The position numbers and the translations under genes are program-made. The notes beneath the pieces are model-generated. The model did not search any database and had not been told where the DNA came from. It saw only the letters and a program-made list of their open reading frames with translations. A DNA stretch of 31,476 bases from a virus. Position 1 is the first letter of the stretch. The number at the start of each line of letters is the position of its first letter. This document shows, piece after piece, positions 24,302-31,023 of this stretch. The stretch is from positions 1 to 31,476 of the IMG/VR virus record IMGVR_UViG_3300024262_000157. The stretch is one strand, 5' to 3'.

Positions 24302-25300
24302 ATGGCTTACCTAAATATGAATATATCCAGAACTGCGTATAACGATGCAGTTCCTACGCCGATTCCAACAAGAAAGCTGTTCGACTATACGACTTCAATT
24401 GAAGGTCTAGTAATCAGCCGTCCCTGCGGTACAGTGAAACTGGTTTACCCCGGACAGACGGAACTTCTGGATTCTACAAGTCGAACTCTTACATACGATG
24501 CTACCTCGGAATTTGATGTTTCAATTCCATCACTAGGATACGCATCAACTACTCGTCTTCGTTGGACTGGTGTGGGCACTCATCCTGGATTTAGGACATA
24601 TCGCAGTACATTGGGCGGTGCAGACACCGTAGTGAATGTGGATAGAGTGTCGAATACCTCTCTTCAGATCACCTACGACTCTGGCACGGCACTAGATTTC
24701 TCAACTTGTGCCATTGGTGACGACATTTACTTCCAGATTAGCGATGACGTGTTTACTAACCCGTTCACGGCCAATCTACAGGGACAGTATTTCAAGGTAA
24801 CCAAGGTTGATCCTCTCTATGTTGTCATCAGGGACAACGGGCTTGGCTCTAATGTGACTGGTCTTGCTCTGGGCGCTGACTATGATTCTGCTTTTAGAAT
24901 CTTTTCAAATAGTGGAGTTCAGGCAGGAGACAAAGTCTCCTTCTCCTCAACAGCCAACATGTACTACGATAATGCCCACTACGTTGTTGAAGTCACTGCG
25001 GTTACTGACCGAGATATCTACTACATTAACCCCTACTCGATTCCTGAGACAACGATCATCGGCGCAAATGCGATGAGCATCTATAACACGATTCTCAACT
25101 TTGTGATGATTGAAGCAACTGGACCAATCAAGTTGCGTCTTGGAAGCAGTGCAACAGAGCAAATCCAATTGAAAGAGTTTGCTAATGGCCAAGCGTTCTT
25201 CATGGGAACCCTGCAACTTGATGATATCTTTGCGATAAACGATACAGACTCTCCAATCGAAGTAATAGTGCAGACATGTTCAATTAGCGAAGGAACCTAA
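24302..25300 (+). CDS. Beta-rich virion structural protein (332 aa)
   Basis: The ATG at 24302 is preceded by AAGGAG. The product is dominated by alternating hydrophobic beta strands with Ser/Thr/Asp/Asn turns, typical of phage virion proteins. Around residues 139-181 and 207-245 it has two related units (GDDIYFQISDDVF… and GDKVSFSSTANMY…). They resemble, in layout, the repeat units in the tail sheath insertion. It lies between large terminase and portal, close to the portal start (2 bases). No catalytic motif is seen. It could be a head decoration, fibre-base or neck component; I cannot say which. Confidence 0.6.
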   Translation: MAYLNMNISRTAYNDAVPTPIPTRKLFDYTTSIEGLVISRPCGTVKLVYPGQTELLDSTSRTLTYDATSEFDVSIPSLGYASTTRLRWTGVGTHPGFRTYRSTLGGADTVVNVDRVSNTSLQITYDSGTALDFSTCAIGDDIYFQISDDVFTNPFTANLQGQYFKVTKVDPLYVVIRDNGLGSNVTGLALGADYDSAFRIFSNSGVQAGDKVSFSSTANMYYDNAHYVVEVTAVTDRDIYYINPYSIPETTIIGANAMSIYNTILNFVMIEATGPIKLRLGSSATEQIQLKEFANGQAFFMGTLQLDDIFAINDTDSPIEVIVQTCSISEGT

Positions 25301-25302
25301 TT
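25282..25302 (+). promoter_or_regulatory. Hairpin presenting the portal ribosome site in its loop
   Basis: AATTAG (25282-25287) and CTAATT (25297-25302) form a perfect 6-bp stem whose 9-base loop CGAAGGAAC carries the portal gene's Shine-Dalgarno. The ATG follows immediately. The 5' arm is within the end of the upstream gene, so translation of that gene would unwind it. The stem is AT-rich and may be incidental. Confidence 0.3.
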
Positions 25303-27258
25303 ATGGGGTGGTTTGATTTCCTTAAACCTTCCAAGAATTCGATAACGGCTTCCTTTCCTGTTGAAAGTCTTGAAAAAGCTGTTATTCCAGTGGATATCTC
25401 TCCGAAACTGGAAGGTTTATTAGAGAAAAGTAAGGTAGTCTTTGACCTTGAATCTACTAAAGCTACCGTAGACAACATCTACGCAAAGCTTGGCCGATTG
25501 TCGGACAAAGAACTTAGAGGTATTTCACAGTACGACTCGATTGTTTCTCTAATTATTACAACGAGATGCAATCAAGTTATGCCTTTTGGTGGCAAATCCA
25601 AAGGTAAATACCAAAGAGGATTCGTACTACGAGAGCAAACTCCAGTACAAGATGATCCCAACATACCGGCTACAGAGAAAGAAGCCGAAGCTGATTACAG
25701 AACTCGGCTATCCTCTGTGATAGCTGCCTGGATTTCTAACTGCGGGTCTAAGAACGAAGAAATCGTAGATTACGTATTTGAGAATTCTGACTCTACATTC
25801 AAAAAATGTTCTCTCAGCGACTTCATGAGCGCACAATGCCGGAATCTCCTTACGTTCGGTAGATATGCGACTCAAATCATAAGGAATAAGGACGGAATCC
25901 CCATTATGTGGCGTCCTATTCCAGTGGAGACCCTGTACAGGGTTATTGATGGTAGACTCGTGAACATGACTGGTCAGGACCAGGATGTTAACGATGAAGC
26001 TGCCGAAGATGCTAAGGAATGGAATAAGCTAGAAGAAGATAGCCAGCCAATCGCCTATGTCCAAAGAATTAACGGCAAAAATGTGTCGTTCTTTACTGAG
26101 ACAGAGGTAAAGATTGGTTATTATCAAAAGCAAGCTTTCGAAGGTCTAAACGGTTATCCGCTAGCTCCGATCGAGCTAGCATACTATGCTGTTCTGATGA
26201 ACTTCCATTCACAGATGTATCTACAGAATGCTTTCACCAAGGGTCTTGGCTCTAAGGGTGTAATTGTTCTCAAGACTCAGGATGGAGCGGCTTTATCTCA
26301 AGATGACGTAGAGAACTTCAGAAAACAATTCAGCAACTATGTAGCCAGAAACGATAACTCGGCAACTATTCCGGTTATTTCTGGACCTATTGAAGTGAAC
26401 TGGATTCCACTTTCTGCCACTGCAAAGGATCTTGAATACGTAAACCTATTTATTCGAGTATTACAGTTAGTTGCAGCCAGCTTTCAAATCAGCTTACATG
26501 AAATCGGTTTCGGTGGCATGGACCCCGAACAGCCAACGCTAGCTGATGGAATGAAACAAGACCAAGTAATCCAAGGCGAAGAGCGCGGATTACGCATGAT
26601 CATAGAAGAGTTGTACCGCCACCTCTATGATATTATCGAAGAAGCATTCCCGCAGGCTAAGGATGTATTCTATTTAGATGGAGTTGGCTTAGGCCAGAAT
26701 ACTAAAGAAGCGGATCTGGCCATCTACAAGGAAGAGCTACAAACATCAGGTACATTCGCCAAAATCTGGTCTGATTCTGAGCGTTCAGAAACATTCCCGT
26801 ATGGCGGTCATGTTCCTACTTCTCCTGTGTTCCATGAGAATGTAGCTAAGTACATGAAATATTCCAAGTTTATGTACTACTTCTTCCATGAAGAAGATGC
26901 CATGAACAATCCTGCTTATGACTTTATTATTGATCCTGCTCTTAACGAAGCTTATCAGACGCTTAAGAATGAGATGCCCGATCTGCAAAGAAAGCAAGCA
27001 GAGCTTGACGTTGCTGGAAAAGAAGCTGAAATCCAGCAGATGCAGACTCCACAAGAACCGGAAGTAGAGAAAGCGTCAGAACTTCCTGAAATGAATATGG
27101 AAGCCGAGAAACAGAAGATGCAGCTGGAGAAACTCAAACATGCTCAGAAGATGAAGCATGAAAGAGAGAAACATCACCAGAAGCTGGCTCTGGAGCGAGA
27201 GAAACAGCAAATTAGCCTGCGTCAAAACTACATGAATGCGTTGAATCGTCCGATTTGA
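25303..27258 (+). CDS. Portal protein (651 aa)
   Basis: This forms the dodecameric DNA entry channel of the head. Portal features in order: N-terminal MGWFDFLKPSKNS, an alpha-rich wing region, LLTFGRYATQIIRNKDGIP (the conserved G-x-[AS] segment) with MWRPIPVETLYRV, an extended central part, then the helical stem/crown region. KDLEYVNLFIRVLQLVAASF and ISLHEIGFGG are typical of the portal C-terminal half. The last ~100 residues are a charged Lys/Glu/Gln coiled coil. The start is the ATG two bases after the preceding gene's stop, with AAGGAA upstream. It is the next gene but one after large terminase, as expected for a packaging module. Confidence 0.88.
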   Translation: MGWFDFLKPSKNSITASFPVESLEKAVIPVDISPKLEGLLEKSKVVFDLESTKATVDNIYAKLGRLSDKELRGISQYDSIVSLIITTRCNQVMPFGGKSKGKYQRGFVLREQTPVQDDPNIPATEKEAEADYRTRLSSVIAAWISNCGSKNEEIVDYVFENSDSTFKKCSLSDFMSAQCRNLLTFGRYATQIIRNKDGIPIMWRPIPVETLYRVIDGRLVNMTGQDQDVNDEAAEDAKEWNKLEEDSQPIAYVQRINGKNVSFFTETEVKIGYYQKQAFEGLNGYPLAPIELAYYAVLMNFHSQMYLQNAFTKGLGSKGVIVLKTQDGAALSQDDVENFRKQFSNYVARNDNSATIPVISGPIEVNWIPLSATAKDLEYVNLFIRVLQLVAASFQISLHEIGFGGMDPEQPTLADGMKQDQVIQGEERGLRMIIEELYRHLYDIIEEAFPQAKDVFYLDGVGLGQNTKEADLAIYKEELQTSGTFAKIWSDSERSETFPYGGHVPTSPVFHENVAKYMKYSKFMYYFFHEEDAMNNPAYDFIIDPALNEAYQTLKNEMPDLQRKQAELDVAGKEAEIQQMQTPQEPEVEKASELPEMNMEAEKQKMQLEKLKHAQKMKHEREKHHQKLALEREKQQISLRQNYMNALNRPI

Positions 27259-27292
27259 CGTATTAAACTTGAGATTTATAAGAAAACTCAGT

Positions 27293-27329
27293 ATCCTCTT
27301 TTTAGATCAATTAAAAAGAGGATCTTTTT
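27293..27329 (+). terminator. Rho-independent terminator that also carries the next gene's RBS
   Basis: ATCCTCTTTTT (27293-27303) and AAAAAGAGGAT (27313-27323) form a perfect 11-bp stem with a nine-base loop. CTTTTT follows. This is a good intrinsic terminator for the portal transcript. The 3' arm includes AGAGGA, the only ribosome site for the gene starting at 27330. The structure can therefore both stop transcription and hide translation start in any read-through RNA. Confidence 0.8.
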
Positions 27330-27728
27330 ATGACAGCGAAGATATTCACCCTTCCTGGGGTTACCCTACCATGTGAACCCGAAGCAATTGACTCTATGCC
27401 CGAGCTGAGCAACTCGATAAGCAATCTTGGGATAACATCCTCAAAAGCTATGGATTTTGCCCAAAGACTTACGAAGATTACTGAAAAGATTTACACTCTT
27501 TACAGTAACAACCAAGAAGCAGTCGGATTTGATCCGGCTTTTTCTTTGTTATTCACTACCGCACTGGTTAATATGGCAACAGACGAACTAATGAAATTAG
27601 GTCTGTGCAGCGCCGTAAACCAGAGCTTGTTCGAAACTTGCAGACAAACAGCAATAAAAGGTCTTCAAGAAGTTGAATATATTGAGACTTTTGACGAAGA
27701 TTTTGACATAACAGGAGAAGATAAATGA
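27330..27728 (+). CDS. Hypothetical protein (132 aa)
   Basis: The ATG at 27330 directly follows the terminator-like hairpin; AGAGGA within the hairpin arm is the ribosome site. The product is mostly helical with an N-terminal short beta segment (KIFTLPGVTLPCE) and an acidic tail (DEDFDITGEDK). I see no known motif; several Cys are scattered. It overlaps the next gene by an ATGA junction and heads the small-gene cluster before the sigma-like gene. Function unknown. Confidence 0.6.
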   Translation: MTAKIFTLPGVTLPCEPEAIDSMPELSNSISNLGITSSKAMDFAQRLTKITEKIYTLYSNNQEAVGFDPAFSLLFTTALVNMATDELMKLGLCSAVNQSLFETCRQTAIKGLQEVEYIETFDEDFDITGEDK

Positions 27729-28024
27729 AAGACCCGATCAACCTTACTCATTTGCCTCATGAGTATCTGGAGTTCTGTGTAAAGCTAGGCAATACACCTC
27801 TTTGCAGAGCAGTACAAATTGACCATGATTTCTGTCTAGACCCTGAAGAGGGAAAGCAGCTTAAGCGTCACGGCGCAGCTGGTGACTACATACTGGATTA
27901 CGGGCGACGTAAAGAAATCGTTCGTAAAGAAGACTTCGAAAGAACTTACGCTTTTTGTGAGAGAGATATAGACGGGAACTTGATTGTTCCTCTAGGAATA
28001 CTAACAGGAGATTCTCATGGGTGA
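27725..28024 (+). CDS. PGDYG-like small protein (99 aa)
   Basis: The ATG at 27725 overlaps the previous stop (ATGA), implying coupled translation. After an N-terminal region with a Cys/His-containing segment, it has GAAGDYILDYGRRKEIVRKE followed by DFERTY. This matches the layout of small PGDYG-type domains (GDY-[IL] then basic residues then F-x-x-TY) found in many phages and bacteria. The biochemical function of those domains is unknown. It overlaps the following gene by eight bases. Confidence 0.6.
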   Translation: MKDPINLTHLPHEYLEFCVKLGNTPLCRAVQIDHDFCLDPEEGKQLKRHGAAGDYILDYGRRKEIVRKEDFERTYAFCERDIDGNLIVPLGILTGDSHG

Positions 28025-28247
28025 TCTTTTCAGTGGCGTTAAAGCCAAGACCAAGAAACAAGAAAACAAAGAAGGCATGGAGAACTTCAGAAAGCAGATG
28101 TACGACTTCATGACTGCGGCTGAACTAATCAATAACCGCCTGGATGTACTAGAGAAAGGTCTAACCTATCTCTTGTCCAAAGATGAAGATTTCATCAAGC
28201 ACCACGCTCAAGAGGAAGCCAATGAAAAACCAGAAACCCCAGAATAA
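28017..28247 (+). CDS. Small coiled-coil hypothetical protein (76 aa)
   Basis: The ATG at 28017 lies inside the end of the previous gene, after AGGAG. The 76 residues are nearly all helical and charged (MENFRKQMYDFMTAAELINN and then RLDVLEKGLTYLLSK), probably a coiled coil, ending in an acidic Pro-containing tail. It overlaps the sigma-like gene start by 26 bases. It could partner the proteins around it. No family is recognised. Confidence 0.6.
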   Translation: MGDLFSGVKAKTKKQENKEGMENFRKQMYDFMTAAELINNRLDVLEKGLTYLLSKDEDFIKHHAQEEANEKPETPE

Positions 28248-29787
28248 TGCCTTTAAGGAAAGGTGTCTCTTGGGACTGGACGAACCAGAACAACTGGAAG
28301 GCTTCTGCCCTCATGGATTAGCCAGAGCGCAATGGTATTCCGATAATCCTGGTTCATCCGCTTCAGAGGAGCAAGCCGCGCCTGGTTGTTTCGTGCCTGG
28401 TACGCTAGTGAAAACTCTGTTCGGCTTTAAGCCAATTGAAGAGATTCTACCTGGCGACAAAGTCTGGACTCATAAGGGGCGCTTTCGTAAAGTAAAGTAC
28501 GTTACCAACCGCCAGTACGACGGAATAGTCTACAAATGGATTGGCGGTAATTCGATTGAGAGTAATACGCTGTTCGACAGTCCCTGCTGGATGACAGGGG
28601 ACCATTTGGTCTACACTCCGTTCAATACTACGGAGTGGCAAAAGAGCGAAAGTCTCTTTGAAATCTTCGATGAATGTGCGGAAAATATACCGTCGTTTGC
28701 TGCGGCAAAACCGGTTGTCTGCGACATCCCGTTTCGACTCCCTTTCACTCTAGAAAGATTTGAAGCATATAAGGAAGATATCCTCTGGTTATGCGGACTC
28801 TGGCTTAACAGAGGACGAGTGAGCGAAAACGATTTCTTTACCATCTCAGTAAATCGGCTCATGGTGAACAAAGTAGACGAGAAACTGAGAAGACTCCTTA
28901 CCATAATGAACGGCTGGGTAGAAATTGAGACTGAAGACGAGTACATCGTTTTCATCTGTCACCACAAGGTCTTAAATTCTTGGTTCAAAAATCATTTCGG
29001 TGGCTCCTACAGCAGTAAGCGACAGAAATGCGTTCCTAAAGAATTCTGGCTTATTCCTGTTTCGGAATTTGAACAGGTCTATCAGGGAATGACCGATGCC
29101 ATTTACCTTAGAGATGGAGGCAGTCTTTCCCGATTCTTTACTGATTCCAATAAGTTAGCGGCGTGGCTTCATACCATGCAAGGGAATAAGGGTATTTATC
29201 GACCTCTGCCTAAGCGAGGAATGGGAGATCTTGACACTTATGTTCTGGATATGCAGGAAGATAAGGATAAGTGGTACGTGGACATGGGTTCTTATTTCAT
29301 GTTCAAGCCAACTTGGTGCATGAGAAGAAACTATTCGGGTAAAGTATATGACCTAACAGTTGAAGACGACGCATCCTTTGATGTTGGTTTCATCGTACAT
29401 AACTGTAATTACTCCGTTATCTCGGAAGATGAAGACGGATACTGCTTTTACAAGATGATGAAGAATAAGGAAGGGCGAACATTCTCTGATGAAGAGATTG
29501 CTATCAGATTAGGATTAACTTCCTCTCAAGTAAGAACTATATACACCAGAGCATTGGCTAAGCTACAGAATACGGAAACCATCAAAGAAATAGATGAACT
29601 CCGCAAAGCTGGCTGTCTGTTTGATCAGCCAGAAGCAGATGACGACATCTACTATCCTGATGTAGTTTCGGATTCAGCTGATGGCGGGTATTGTGAAGAA
29701 GTTGAAGATACAGGAGGCGGAACCTCTAAGAGAAGAGGACGTCCAAGAATGTCCGGCAAACTTGCTATCGTCAACCCTGACGCTTGA
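28222..29787 (+). CDS. Sigma-region-4-like DNA-binding protein with intein
   Basis: The ATG at 28222 (after AGAGGAAG) is preferred to the in-frame ATG at 28183. The precursor has 521 residues. Excising the intein (56-394) gives a small protein of about 182. Its C-terminal half has a helix-turn-helix typical of sigma-factor region 4: FSDEEIAIRLGLTSSQVRTI, then YTRALAKLQ (about 421-450). The N-extein has GFCPHGLARAQWY and the splice junction Cys followed by CNYSVISEDEDGYC. These Cys/His residues could form a small metal site split by the intein. A basic GTSKRRGRPRM patch near the C-terminus, of AT-hook type (RGRP), may add DNA contacts. It is likely a phage transcription regulator or sigma-like factor for late genes. 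The exact partner is unknown. Confidence 0.75.
   Translation: MKNQKPQNNAFKERCLLGLDEPEQLEGFCPHGLARAQWYSDNPGSSASEEQAAPGCFVPGTLVKTLFGFKPIEEILPGDKVWTHKGRFRKVKYVTNRQYDGIVYKWIGGNSIESNTLFDSPCWMTGDHLVYTPFNTTEWQKSESLFEIFDECAENIPSFAAAKPVVCDIPFRLPFTLERFEAYKEDILWLCGLWLNRGRVSENDFFTISVNRLMVNKVDEKLRRLLTIMNGWVEIETEDEYIVFICHHKVLNSWFKNHFGGSYSSKRQKCVPKEFWLIPVSEFEQVYQGMTDAIYLRDGGSLSRFFTDSNKLAAWLHTMQGNKGIYRPLPKRGMGDLDTYVLDMQEDKDKWYVDMGSYFMFKPTWCMRRNYSGKVYDLTVEDDASFDVGFIVHNCNYSVISEDEDGYCFYKMMKNKEGRTFSDEEIAIRLGLTSSQVRTIYTRALAKLQNTETIKEIDELRKAGCLFDQPEADDDIYYPDVVSDSADGGYCEEVEDTGGGTSKRRGRPRMSGKLAIVNPDA
28387..29403 (+). other. Intein in sigma-like protein, decayed endonuclease (339 aa)
   Basis: It begins at Cys in CFVPGTLVKTLFGFKPIEE, has TGDH as block B, KVYDLTVED as block F and ends FIVHN before extein Cys. 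The central region has only traces of LAGLIDADG motifs: ILWLCGLWLNRG with Arg where the first Asp should be, and YQGMTDAIYLRDGG as a possible second. The endonuclease is probably inactive, while splicing residues are intact. Confidence 0.92.
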
Positions 29788-30121
29788 AGTCTAGCCGGAC
29801 ATTCTTAAAGAACTGATCTGCACTAACAATAACAGCAGCGCGATCCCTCAGACGAAAGATATACCAGAACCAGAACTGCCAAAAACCCCATTGAAAATAA
29901 ATGGTTATGCGATTGGCCTCTGTATCATAGTGCATCTCTAGTTGCTGAAACTCATCACCAAACAGGTTGACAAGCATACTGCGAAAGAGATGCAGGGTGT
30001 ATGATGGTCCGATCGCAGTTCCGTCAACTAGATTGCCTTTTCCTGAAAGGTAATCCTTGCATTGACCAAAGAACTGGCTGATTTCTTCCATTTCAGACGA
30101 GTTCTGGCTCTTTGACTTCAT
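29771..30121 (-). CDS. Hypothetical protein with aromatic-rich hydrophobic stretch (116 aa)
   Basis: The ATG at 30121 follows AAGGAAG and lies within the end of the upstream minus gene (29-base overlap). Residues about 70-95 form a very aromatic run (ITIYFQWGFWQFWFWYIF) flanked by charged residues. This could be a membrane segment or a buried beta/aromatic patch. The rest is mixed helix and strand. It converges on the sigma-like gene with 17 bases of overlap. No known family. Confidence 0.6.
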   Translation of the reverse strand: MKSKSQNSSEMEEISQFFGQCKDYLSGKGNLVDGTAIGPSYTLHLFRSMLVNLFGDEFQQLEMHYDTEANRITIYFQWGFWQFWFWYIFRLRDRAAVIVSADQFFKNVRLDFKRQG

Positions 30122-30623
30122 CTTCCTTAGCTTCCATCGTGAAAACTTTATCCAGTGTATCTATCAACTCTGCATCCATAAGAAGATTCATGCAGGGGAG
30201 TTTAAGAACAATGGGTTCTGTCTTACCATCAACCCTAGCTTCGTACATAACTTCAAGAGCTTCAAAAGCCTCGTCATCAGTCATGTAGAATTCAATCTTC
30301 TTGAGGTCTTCAACCGCAAGCTGATCATAAGGGAACTCTGATTCAAGAGAGGAAATCTCGTTCAGCTTATCCGCCAAGTCATTCAGCCAACGCTCATGTT
30401 TCTTGACCTTAAGAGGAGCCTTAGGTGGCTCAACCTTCATGAAAAGCTGCCACAGAAGACTTTCGACACTTAGAGTTAGCTGTACTGGTAGGTTCTGATA
30501 GTCTTTGACTTCCTCAGAAATACCAAGAGCTTCTCTCAGCTGCTTCTCTTCCTCTTCAGAAACATCTCTATCTTTCGGCATAAAGGCTTTTACAGTAATG
30601 TCATGGACAAATTTTCTTTTCAT
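30093..30623 (-). CDS. Hypothetical acidic protein (176 aa)
   Basis: The ATG at 30623 has AAGGGA about 12 bases upstream, a somewhat long spacing. The product is acidic, largely helical, with Glu/Lys-rich segments (VSEEEEKQLREALGISEE; MEAKEDEVKEPELV at the C-terminus). No enzyme motif or metal site is seen. It overlaps the next minus gene, implying co-translation of the pair. Function unknown. Confidence 0.65.
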   Translation of the reverse strand: MKRKFVHDITVKAFMPKDRDVSEEEEKQLREALGISEEVKDYQNLPVQLTLSVESLLWQLFMKVEPPKAPLKVKKHERWLNDLADKLNEISSLESEFPYDQLAVEDLKKIEFYMTDDEAFEALEVMYEARVDGKTEPIVLKLPCMNLLMDAELIDTLDKVFTMEAKEDEVKEPELV

Positions 30624-30656
30624 ATTGCACCAATTCCCTTCTATACGTATGTAATC

Positions 30657-30675
30657 GGGTTAACTACAACTATAT
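30657..30675. repeat. Copy of a 19-base motif shared with the terminase leader
   Basis: This sequence, together with 19129-19147, reads GGGTTRACTAYAACTATAT on the plus strand: 17 of 19 bases are identical. Here it lies in the 54-base gap upstream of the minus-strand gene at 30623 and slightly overlaps the end of the previous gene's stop region. It could be a regulator-binding site. Two copies only. Confidence 0.45.
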
Positions 30676-30677
30676 AT

Positions 30678-30920
30678 CTATTCTTCGGTATTGTCAACCT
30701 TGCGTTTATAGCGTCTCTTCCTAAGAGCATTAATATGATCAATCTCTTCAGGGGTAATGTTGGCCCACTTATCAGCAGCCTTCTCCTTGCCGCCTAGTTC
30801 GTGGTATTGCTTCCGTCTCCATGCTTTACACCGGTATGGACGCTCTTTTCTAAATTCCCAATATTCGCTAGTAGTCGGATGATGCACTTCGCAGTGCTTG
30901 CACCACTTCATTGTTTCCAT
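30678..30920 (-). CDS. Small zinc-finger-like protein (80 aa)
   Basis: The ATG at 30920 is preceded by an AGGAGAA sequence. The N-terminus has WCKHCEVHHPTTSEYW and then RPYRCKAWRRK: Cys-x2-Cys followed later by His and a third Cys, a layout common in small phage zinc-binding proteins that often accompany HNH or DNA-binding proteins. The rest is strongly basic (RKRRYKRK), suggesting nucleic-acid binding. No catalytic HNH residues are visible. It is the first gene of a leftward group, divergent from the ClpP-like gene. Confidence 0.6.
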   Translation of the reverse strand: METMKWCKHCEVHHPTTSEYWEFRKERPYRCKAWRRKQYHELGGKEKAADKWANITPEEIDHINALRKRRYKRKVDNTEE

Positions 30921-31002
30921 TCAGTTATTCTCCTTCTCCAAAATCCTAACAAAATTATAGAGCGTAGAGAGAGCCTAGAATAGATAGTAGACTTATTGTG
31001 TA

Positions 31003-31015
31003 CTCCCGATAGGAG
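31003..31015 (+). promoter_or_regulatory. Short hairpin over the ClpP-like gene RBS
   Basis: CTCC (31003-31006), loop CGATA, GGAG (31012-31015) form a GC-containing four-pair stem that contains the Shine-Dalgarno of the gene starting at 31024. The upstream 80 bases contain AT-rich stretches (ATTATAG near 30954, TAGAAT near 30976) that could be -10 elements for either direction, none convincing. Confidence 0.3.
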
Positions 31016-31023
31016 AAAACTTC

